NCBI GenBank assembly: GCA_017940445.1
Contig: JAGAYQ010000019.1
Span: 1 to 7,652 of the forward strand
Reading direction: 5' to 3'
DNA from: Pyramidobacter sp.
GTDB lineage: Bacteria > Synergistota > Synergistia > Synergistales > Dethiosulfovibrionaceae
DNA: 7,652 nucleotides
Part shown: positions 1-5,360 of the stretch, one piece after another
How positions within the stretch are numbered: position 1 is the stretch's first letter
How the letters are laid out: every line of letters starts with the position of its first letter
Notes under the pieces: generated by a model
What the model saw: only the letters and a program-made list of their open reading frames with translations
The model's database searches: none
What the model was told of the DNA's origin: nothing
Made by a program: the position numbers and the translations under genes

Positions 1-449
1 ACGTTGCCGCGGACCGGTTCGACCCGAGCGGCAGGAAAGAGCTCCGCGATCTGGATGCGGCGTCGCGCTGACGAGCAGCCGATGAGCGAAACGCGGTCGG
101 CAGACATGCCTTCGCGGAGGACGAGCGCGTCGCGCGGGTCGTCGCGGTGATAAAAGGCGATCAGGGGCAGCCGGGCGCTGACTGCGGCCGGCACGTCCTT
201 AAGGCTGTGCACGGCCGCGTCGATCGAGCCGTCGAGCAGCGCCTGCTCAAGTTCCTGAGTGAACAGTCCCTTGATGCCGAACTTGTCCGATGCTTCCGAA
301 AACGGCTTCATGTTCACGTCGCCCGTGGTGACGATCGGAACCAGTTCCGTCTGATATTCGGGATGCGCCCGGCGCACGGCATCCATGATCAGGTGTGTCT
401 GTGCGAGCGCCAGGGCGCTTTTTCTGGTCCCAAAACGAAGGATCTTCAT
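1..449 (-). CDS. hemC: Hydroxymethylbilane synthase (porphobilinogen deaminase), N-terminal part, cut by window edge
   Basis: HemC condenses four porphobilinogens into the linear tetrapyrrole hydroxymethylbilane in the cytoplasm, the precursor of uroporphyrinogen III for haem, sirohaem and cobalamin. Translating the minus strand from the ATG at 449 gives 149 complete residues before the window ends; the family is usually about 300-320 residues, so roughly half is missing. Visible family signatures are GTRKSALALAQT (7-18), KGLFTQELEQALL (60-72), the catalytic-aspartate segment AAVHSLKDVP (78-87, Asp85 matching E. coli Asp84), DPRDAL (104-109), GCSSARR (124-130) and VRGN (146-149). The dipyrromethane-cofactor cysteine lies in the missing part. 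Its ATG overlaps the TGA of cbiJ-sirC (ATGA, 446-449), so it is very probably the next gene of the same operon and translationally coupled. A purine-rich AAGAAAGAAGAG stretch upstream is at best a weak ribosome site. Placement beside the SirC domain suggests tetrapyrrole supply is co-expressed with corrin synthesis. Family assignment is near certain. Confidence 0.96.
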   Translation of the reverse strand, partial: MKILRFGTRKSALALAQTHLIMDAVRRAHPEYQTELVPIVTTGDVNMKPFSEASDKFGIKGLFTQELEQALLDGSIDAAVHSLKDVPAAVSARLPLIAFYHRDDPRDALVLREGMSADRVSLIGCSSARRRIQIAELFPAARVEPVRGN

Positions 450-1672
450 CCGTTGTTCTCTTCTTTCTTGTGTCGTTCTTCTGTGACGATCTGCGGCCAG
501 ATCGCCCGCAGGCGGTCGGCCAGCCGGCGCGTCAGGGCCGGATCAAGTCCTGCGGTCGAGACGTTGATGCTGGCGCCGTCATGCTCGATCAGCGAGGGAA
601 AGCTGAACGTTCCCTCTGCGGCGTTGTCGGCGACGCTGACGGGAACGCCGCGCCTGTTCGCTTCCAGCGCGATGGCGTGATTTTCGTCGCGGCTGTCCGT
701 GGCTGCGACGGCGAGGGCAGCGCGGCCGAGATCATCGGGCAGCCAGCCGCGGACGCACTGCTGGCAGCGCAGTTCTGACCAGCCTTCGCAAAATCTCAGA
801 GCGACGGCTGTGACGGAAGCGCCGCAGCGCAGAAGCGTTCTGGCGCGGCGCAAAGCGATCGGTCCGCCGCCGATGACGAGGGCCTTTTTGCCTTCGAGCG
901 GGATCAGCATCGGAAACAGCGGCGGGCGGGAAAGCCCCAGTTCGCGCCGGGCCCACAGCACTGCTTCGTCGAGAGTCGCGCCGTCTTCGGCGGAACGGCC
1001 GATGACGATCACGCGCGCGCCCGCGCTCTCGGCGGCGGCAAGTTTGTCCTCCATGCCGCCGGAAGCGCCGCCGTCTTTGGTAACGAGCATTTTCGCACCG
1101 GTCGCGGCGAACATGGCTTCGTTCATCGCGCGCGAGAAAGGCCCCTGCATGGCGACGATGTGTCCGGCGTCGTATCCGAGCGCTTCGCACTGGGCGATCA
1201 CGGACGACGTCGGCAGGACCCGCGCGAACAGGCGCGTCTTTGCATTGGTCACGCCCGCAAAAGCGGGGAGCTCCTTGCTGCCGACGGTGAGCAGGACCTT
1301 TTCGTCAGTGGCGTTGAGCAGTTCAGCTGCTTCCTCCGCCGAAGCAACGACGACGGCGCTTTCGGGCAGCGGAGTGCGGGGGCGGGCAACGCGCAGCAGC
1401 TTGATGCCGGCAGCCGCACAGGCGGCGCGGATGTTTCTGGAGACTTCGACGGCGTAGGGATGCGTCGCGTCGATCACGTGCGTGATGCCTTCACGGCGAA
1501 ACAGCGCTTCCATAGCCGGTGCGTCGAGCCTGCCGACGAGCGGCGTCACGTTATCGAGCCCTTCGAGCAGCTTCGCGCCGTAGTCCGTGGCCACGCAGCA
1601 CAGCGCCGGGATGCCGCGTTCCAGCAGCGTGCGGCTCTCTGTCGTGCCGCCGAAGACGAGCAGGCGGCTCAT
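446..1672 (-). CDS. cbiJ: Fusion: cobalt-precorrin-6A reductase (CbiJ) + precorrin-2 dehydrogenase (SirC/CysG N-terminal)
   Basis: This 408-residue protein joins two pathway enzymes. Residues 1 to about 247 are CbiJ, which reduces cobalt-precorrin-6A to 6B with a nicotinamide cofactor: GGTTESR (8-14), DATHPYA (68-74), TVGSKEL (129-135), MQGPFS (175-180) and TKDGGASGGMEDK (198-210) are all intact. From about residue 253 it is a Rossmann precorrin-2 dehydrogenase (Met8p/CysG-N type), which oxidises precorrin-2 to sirohydrochlorin with NAD+: FPMLIPLEGKKALVIGGG (253-270), ALRRA (273-277), VAATDS (322-327), an aspartate in SVADN (346-350) matching the Met8p/CysG catalytic Asp, and VSTAG (371-375). 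The second half is short (about 155 residues), like B. subtilis YlnF, and lacks the C-terminal helical region of CysG or yeast Met8p. The frame is open through a linker of only a few residues, with no internal stop. It overlaps cbiH (ATGA, 1669-1672) and hemC (446-449). No convincing Shine-Dalgarno precedes the ATG, so coupled re-initiation is likely. Both functions are inferred from motifs. Confidence 0.95.
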   Translation of the reverse strand: MSRLLVFGGTTESRTLLERGIPALCCVATDYGAKLLEGLDNVTPLVGRLDAPAMEALFRREGITHVIDATHPYAVEVSRNIRAACAAAGIKLLRVARPRTPLPESAVVVASAEEAAELLNATDEKVLLTVGSKELPAFAGVTNAKTRLFARVLPTSSVIAQCEALGYDAGHIVAMQGPFSRAMNEAMFAATGAKMLVTKDGGASGGMEDKLAAAESAGARVIVIGRSAEDGATLDEAVLWARRELGLSRPPLFPMLIPLEGKKALVIGGGPIALRRARTLLRCGASVTAVALRFCEGWSELRCQQCVRGWLPDDLGRAALAVAATDSRDENHAIALEANRRGVPVSVADNAAEGTFSFPSLIEHDGASINVSTAGLDPALTRRLADRLRAIWPQIVTEERHKKEENNG

Positions 1673-2394
1673 CGCTTTTCGAGGTAGCCGCGCGGCGTGA
1701 CGAGCCGGCCGTTCACGATCTTCGTGGCGTGGTTGCCGATGATGACAGTGCAGAACATGTCGAGCCTGGCGTCGGCCAGTTCACCCAGAGTGGTCAGGTG
1801 TGTCTGTTCTCCGTCGCGTCCGGCGTTGCGCACCCAGCCGGCGGCGGTTTGCGCGCTTTTGTGGCGCATCAGGATGCCGCAGGCTTTGCGCAGGTTGTCG
1901 GGGCGGCCGTGGCTCATCGGATTGTAGAGACAGATCACAAAATCGCCGATCGCCGCGGCTTCCAGGCGCTTTTCGATGAGCTCCCAGGGGGTGAGCAGAT
2001 CGCTGAGGCTGAGGATGACGAAATCGTGCATCAGCGGCGCGCCGAGCATGGCCGCAGCCGCACAGGCTGCCGTGACGCCGGGGACGATCTCGACATCGTC
2101 ACCGGGGCCGGCCAGTTCGAGCATGATGCCCGCCATGCCGTACACGCCGGGGTCACCGCTGGAGATAAGGCCGACAGTGTGCCCGTCGCGCGAACGCCGC
2201 AGTGCGTCTTCGCAGCGTTCCACTTCGCCGCGCATGGGCGAGACGACCAGCTCGCACTTGCCGCGGAACTGAGGCTCAATGAGGTCGATATAAGTTTTGT
2301 AGCCGACGATCACGTCGCAGCGCGAAAGAGCGTTCAGCGCCCGCGGAGTCATCTGATCCTCACCGCCCGGACCGAGGCCGATCACATAGATCAT
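1669..2394 (-). CDS. cbiH: Cobalt-precorrin-3 C17-methyltransferase (ring contraction)
   Basis: CbiH (CobJ family) transfers a methyl group from S-adenosylmethionine to C17 of cobalt-precorrin-3 and drives contraction of the macrocycle to the corrin skeleton, giving cobalt-precorrin-4. The 241-residue length is normal for a stand-alone CbiH. It has the tetrapyrrole-methylase architecture: the N-terminal glycine-rich loop VIGLGPGGEDQMT (4-16), SSGDPGVYGMAG (78-89), the SAM-site segment EIVPGVTAA (102-110), LSLSDLLTPW (128-137), LYNPMSHGR (156-164), and the C-terminal IIGNHATK (218-225) plus VTPRGYLEKR, typical of the CobJ/CbiH branch. The ATG at 2394 follows an AAAGGCGG ribosome site (2409-2402) with 7-base spacing, supporting this start. 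It is the only core gene separated from its upstream neighbour (cbiG) by a real gap, 48 bases. Its TGA overlaps the cbiJ-sirC ATG by 4 bases. There is no fused ferredoxin-like or CbiG domain, as occurs in some lineages. Confidence in the subfamily is high because of the YNP and GN-x-x-T motifs and operon position. Confidence 0.96.
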   Translation of the reverse strand: MIYVIGLGPGGEDQMTPRALNALSRCDVIVGYKTYIDLIEPQFRGKCELVVSPMRGEVERCEDALRRSRDGHTVGLISSGDPGVYGMAGIMLELAGPGDDVEIVPGVTAACAAAAMLGAPLMHDFVILSLSDLLTPWELIEKRLEAAAIGDFVICLYNPMSHGRPDNLRKACGILMRHKSAQTAAGWVRNAGRDGEQTHLTTLGELADARLDMFCTVIIGNHATKIVNGRLVTPRGYLEKR

Positions 2395-2442
2395 GGTTTC
2401 GCCGCCTTTGCGTAAAATTTTTTTGCGGCCCCAAAGCCGCTG
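2395..2442 (-). promoter_or_regulatory. cbiG-cbiH intergenic leader with alternative hairpins
   Basis: This 48-base gap is the longest non-coding stretch in the window. Read on the minus strand it contains GCGGC-TTTGGG-GCCGC (2440-2425), a 5-6 bp stem, then seven A and four T residues, then CAAAGGCGGC (2410-2401), which includes the cbiH ribosome site. The middle GCCGC can pair either with the upstream GCGGC or with the GCGGC inside the ribosome site, and CTTTG of the first loop matches CAAAG downstream. It is not a canonical terminator, because the stem is followed by A residues rather than a T run. A role in tuning cbiH translation or mRNA processing is inference only. Confidence 0.4.
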
Positions 2443-3384
2443 TTATTCGTGATAGGGTTTTCGCGCCAGCGCCATCGTGACGCCGGGATAGAGCGTTTTG
2501 CTGCGCACGAGCGCGCCTCCTGAGCAGCGCACTGCCGCACGCTCGCAGACGTTGTCCACGCCCGTGACGCTTTTGACGCGCTCCGAGGGCGTGAATCTTC
2601 CAGCAGTTGCCGCCAGCTCTGCGGCGGAGTAGGTGACAAACGGCACGCCGAGCGAATCTGCCAGTCCGATCAGTCCCGCTTCATCCTTTTTCAGGTCGAT
2701 CGAGGCGACCGCACAGAGCGAGAGAGGGGAGACCCCGGCACCGGCGAGAAAATCGTCAAGCGAGCTTTTCAGTATATCCATCGTCGTGCCGCGCTTGCAG
2801 CCGACGCCGAGCACGAGCACGCGAGGCCGCAGCCACAGCGTCACCGGCCAGGGGGCGGGAGCGAGCTGATCCGTTACAGCCACGCCGACGCGCTCACCGT
2901 CGAGCACAGAGGAAGAAATGCGCTTGACGGCGCCGATGTTTTCGATGGCGCAGTCGTGCTCCTTGGCCCACTCGTCCACGGCCGTTTTGCCGTGGACATC
3001 GGTCGCGGTCGTGACGACAGGCATGCCGCCGGTCACGGCGGCGATGCGGCGGGCCAGCTGATTCGCGCCGCCGAGGTGCCCCGACAGCAGCGAGATCACG
3101 AACTGTCCCTGATCGTCCAGACAGACCACGGCCGGATCGCTCTGCTTGCTTTTGACAAGCGGCGCCACAGCGCGCACGGCGATGCCGCACGCGGAGACGA
3201 AGACCAGCTCATTGCCTGGCAGAAAGCGCTGTCGCGCCCAGTCTGAAACGGTGCCTTCCATCGGGAGAACGCCGTTTCCCGCATATCTGGCCGAGGCCCA
3301 CGCCTCGCCGCCCAGCTCGCGTGCGATGCGCAGCGCCAGAGCTGCCCCATCGCGCGTGAAAGCGGCGACGCAGAGCGCGCTCAT
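2443..3384 (-). CDS. cbiG: Cobalt-precorrin-5A hydrolase
   Basis: CbiG opens the ring-A delta-lactone of cobalt-precorrin-5A and releases the C20-derived two-carbon unit as acetaldehyde, giving cobalt-precorrin-5B. It is a hallmark of the anaerobic, oxygen-independent route. The 313-residue frame has the expected three parts. The first is a CbiG N-terminal domain with VFVSACGIAVRAVAPL (61-76), DPAVVCLDDQGQFVISLLSGH (83-103) and GGANQLARRIA (105-115). The second is a variable middle, about 130-185. The third is the CobE/CbiG C-terminal domain with LVLGVGCKRGT (190-200), SIDLKKDEAGL (228-238), PFVTYSAAEL (248-257), VTGVDNVCERAAV (273-285) and SGG (288-290). The length is close to the usual 310-350. 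The ATG overlaps the cbiF TGA (ATGA, 3381-3384). No Shine-Dalgarno is visible; instead a small hairpin lies just upstream (3392-3405), so translation probably depends on ribosomes finishing cbiF. The TAA stop at 2443 is followed by the 48-base gap to cbiH. Confidence 0.95.
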   Translation of the reverse strand: MSALCVAAFTRDGAALALRIARELGGEAWASARYAGNGVLPMEGTVSDWARQRFLPGNELVFVSACGIAVRAVAPLVKSKQSDPAVVCLDDQGQFVISLLSGHLGGANQLARRIAAVTGGMPVVTTATDVHGKTAVDEWAKEHDCAIENIGAVKRISSSVLDGERVGVAVTDQLAPAPWPVTLWLRPRVLVLGVGCKRGTTMDILKSSLDDFLAGAGVSPLSLCAVASIDLKKDEAGLIGLADSLGVPFVTYSAAELAATAGRFTPSERVKSVTGVDNVCERAAVRCSGGALVRSKTLYPGVTMALARKPYHE

Positions 3385-4136
3385 TTGCTGGCGGCTCGAA
3401 AGCCGTGTGAGAACGAGGCGTCGTAGAGCTTCGACAGCTCGTAATCGTTTCCGAGGAATCGCCCGATGAGGATCAGCGCCGTGTTATGGATGTTTTCAGC
3501 CTCTGCCTGCGCCGCGATCGTCGCGATCGTGCCGCGCAGCACTTTCTGCTCGGGCCATGACGCCTTGTAGACGACGGCCGCGGGCGTATCCGGCGGGTAG
3601 CCGCCCTCAAGCAGCGCTGCGCAGGTGGACTCCATCAGGCCGGAAGAGAGGAACAGCGCCATCGAGGCCTGATGCGAGGCCAGACTGCTGAGCTTTTCGC
3701 GCGGGGGCACGGGCGTGCGTCCTTCCATGCGCGTGATGATGACTGTCTGGCTGACGGACGGCAGCGTATATTCGGCCCCGGCCGCCGCGGCCGCGGCGCA
3801 GAACGAGCTGACGCCGGGGGTGACGTCGTAGGGGATGCCGAGCTCTTTGAGCCGGTCCATCTGCTCGCGGATGGCGCCGTAGATCGACGGGTCGCCCGTG
3901 TGCAGGCGCACGGCGTCCATACCGCGGTCGTGAGCGCTTTTCAGCTTTTCGATGACTTCGTCGAGCGTCATCGAAGCGCTGTTATAGATTTCGCAGCCGG
4001 ATGGGGCCAGCTTGAGCAGTTCAGGATTGACGAGCGAACCGGCATAGATGATCATGCCGGCTTCCCCCAGCAGCTTTGCGCCGCGGAGCGTGATCAGATC
4101 GGGCGCACCGGGGCCGGCGCCGACAAAGTGGATCAT
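3381..4136 (-). CDS. cbiF: Cobalt-precorrin-4 C11-methyltransferase
   Basis: CbiF (CobM family) methylates C11 of cobalt-precorrin-4 with S-adenosylmethionine, forming cobalt-precorrin-5A, the substrate of the adjacent CbiG. The 251 residues match the usual length of about 250. Motifs in order are the glycine-rich loop FVGAGPGAPDLIT (4-16), IIYAGSLVNP (29-38), the conserved LHTGDPSIYGAIREQM (78-93), the SAM-site segment TPGVSSF (106-112), SVSQTVIITRMEGRTPVP (127-144), VVYKASWPEQ (188-197) and ALILIGRFLG (220-229), followed by a SKLYD tail. This combination, especially TRMEGRTPVP and YKASWP, separates CbiF/CobM from other tetrapyrrole methylases. The ATG at 4136 directly abuts the cbiET stop (TGA then ATG) and is preceded by AAGGA (4147-4143) at 6-base spacing, a good ribosome site. 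The alanine run at 114-119 coincides with a GCCGCGGC-rich DNA stretch; a run here is common in the family. The stop overlaps the cbiG start. Confidence 0.97.
   Translation of the reverse strand: MIHFVGAGPGAPDLITLRGAKLLGEAGMIIYAGSLVNPELLKLAPSGCEIYNSASMTLDEVIEKLKSAHDRGMDAVRLHTGDPSIYGAIREQMDRLKELGIPYDVTPGVSSFCAAAAAAGAEYTLPSVSQTVIITRMEGRTPVPPREKLSSLASHQASMALFLSSGLMESTCAALLEGGYPPDTPAAVVYKASWPEQKVLRGTIATIAAQAEAENIHNTALILIGRFLGNDYELSKLYDASFSHGFRAASK
3392..3405 (-). other. Small hairpin with UUCG loop just upstream of the cbiG start
   Basis: The minus-strand RNA would read CGGCU-UUCG-AGCCG, a perfect 5-bp stem capped by a UUCG tetraloop closed by a U-A pair. It ends 7 bases before the cbiG ATG, where a ribosome-binding site would normally be, and lies inside the last codons of cbiF. 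It may simply be a by-product of coding for FRA near the CbiF C-terminus. An effect on cbiG translation is inference. Confidence 0.35.
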
Positions 4137-5360
4137 TCAGTTTCCTTCTTTCTGTGCCGTGACGGCCGAAAAGATCGTCACGGGATTCTGAGCGGCCATG
4201 ATGGCCGTGCTGCCGACCGTTTTCAGGCGGCTCACGCTCACCTGCACGGCGTCGAAACAGCAGAAATCCGGCCCGCTCATGAGGCGCGCGGCTTCGGAAA
4301 ACGTCTTCAGCGCCACCGCGGAAACGACGACGCGGATGCCGGCGCCGAGAGCGGCGATGCGTGTCAGCAGCTCAGGCAGCTGCGGGCCGCTGCCGCCGAT
4401 AAAGACGTGCGTCGGCCGCGGCAGACTTGACAGCACAGCGAGGTTATCGCCGTCAAAGACCCTCACGTTGTGCCGGTGAAATTTTGCGCAGTTGGCACGG
4501 ATCAGCTCCGTCGCTTCAGGATTGCGCTCAACGGCGCACACTGTACCGTTTGGACATTCAAGCGCGGCGGCGATCGAAATCGACCCCGTTCCCGCTCCGA
4601 GGTCCCAGACGATGGCCTCGCGATCGAGCGAAAGCGCGTCGAGAATGGCACTGCGCACCACTTCACGCGTCATCGGCACGCTGGCGCGGATGAAATCGCT
4701 GTCGTGAAGCCGGGCCGCGGGCGGCGTCCAGGGCCGAGGATTTTCGATGAACACGAGCGCGAGAGCGTCGTATTTGCCGGATTTCAATTCGGCCGGCGCA
4801 CCGCGGCTGAGCCGCTCGTCCTCGTAGCTCAGCCGTTCGCCGATCGTCATGCGCAGATCATTCATGCCCGCTTCGGACAGGACTGTGCAGACACGCTCCG
4901 GCTTCCATTCCGGACCGCAGAAAAAGATGACTTTGGCGTTCTGATCGGCGGCGTCGAGCAGCTGCGATTCAGAAAGCGCCCGTCCGTGTCCGGAGACGAT
5001 CGCCGCGTCGATCCACGTCTGCCCAAGGCGGGCGCTCATCGTTTGCAGCGAGCTTATACCCGGGATCACTTCGATGTCGTCGTGCGGAAAGCGCTTTCTG
5101 ATCAGCGGCAGCAGGCTGAACACTCCCGTGTCGCCCGAAACGAGCACGGCGGCGCTGCCGCTTTGGAGCGCCCGATCGACGGCGGCGAACGCGTCTTCGA
5201 ACTTTTTCAGCTCGATGACGCGGGGATGATCAGCCGCAAGGGCGCGATGACGGGCAGCGGCAACGACGAGCCCGGCAGCGGCGATTGCGCTGCGCGCAGC
5301 CTGAGTAAGCTGATCGGGAGCGCCGGGACCGACGCCGATCACGTAAAGTTTATGTCGCAT
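4137..5360 (-). CDS. cbiET: Fused cobalt-precorrin-7 C5-methyltransferase / cobalt-precorrin-6B C15-methyltransferase (decarboxylating)
   Basis: This 407-residue protein fuses two enzymes. The CbiT half methylates C15 and decarboxylates the C12 acetate of cobalt-precorrin-6B; the CbiE half then methylates C5 to give cobalt-precorrin-8. Residues 1 to about 210 are CbiE: VIGVGPGAPDQLT (7-19), VLVSGDTGVFSLLP (72-85), IEVIPGISSLQTM (96-108), SGHGR (123-127) and NPRPW (207-211). Residues from about 219 to 407 are CbiT, a class I Rossmann methyltransferase: HDSDFIRASVPMT (219-231), REVVRSAIL (232-240), the SAM loop VWDLGAGTGSISIAAA (251-266), AVERNPEA (276-283) and FIGGSG (320-325). Aerobic CobL has the same domain order, but the neighbours (CbiG, CbiD, CbiJ) mark the anaerobic version. 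The start chosen is the ATG at 5360: GGAGG (5374-5370) sits 9 bases upstream and the protein begins MRHKLYVIGVGPG, as family members do. A TTG at 5378 would add six residues but lacks such a site. It overlaps the end of cbiD by 11 bases and abuts cbiF. Confidence 0.96.
   Translation of the reverse strand: MRHKLYVIGVGPGAPDQLTQAARSAIAAAGLVVAAARHRALAADHPRVIELKKFEDAFAAVDRALQSGSAAVLVSGDTGVFSLLPLIRKRFPHDDIEVIPGISSLQTMSARLGQTWIDAAIVSGHGRALSESQLLDAADQNAKVIFFCGPEWKPERVCTVLSEAGMNDLRMTIGERLSYEDERLSRGAPAELKSGKYDALALVFIENPRPWTPPAARLHDSDFIRASVPMTREVVRSAILDALSLDREAIVWDLGAGTGSISIAAALECPNGTVCAVERNPEATELIRANCAKFHRHNVRVFDGDNLAVLSSLPRPTHVFIGGSGPQLPELLTRIAALGAGIRVVVSAVALKTFSEAARLMSGPDFCCFDAVQVSVSRLKTVGSTAIMAAQNPVTIFSAVTAQKEGN

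Noticed and set aside
699..1457. Plus-strand open frame opposite cbiJ-sirC
   Set aside because: A serine- and alanine-rich shadow of the conserved fusion gene; no family resemblance.
1519..2415. Plus-strand open frame (298 residues) opposite cbiH and the start of cbiJ
   Set aside because: It is an antisense shadow of two well-supported genes, with low-complexity composition and no ribosome site that I could find.
2425..2440. Intrinsic terminator after cbiG
   Set aside because: The 5-6 bp stem is short and is followed on the transcribed strand by seven A residues, not a T run. The downstream genes belong to the same pathway.
3508..3532. Tandem TCGCGATCG-like repeat
   Set aside because: Only two imperfect copies inside cbiF, explained by coding for alternating Thr, Ile and Ala codons.
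3777..3799. GCCGCGGCCGCGGC palindrome as a possible protein-binding site
   Set aside because: It encodes the alanine run expected near this position in CbiF and similar methylases, so composition is enough to explain it.
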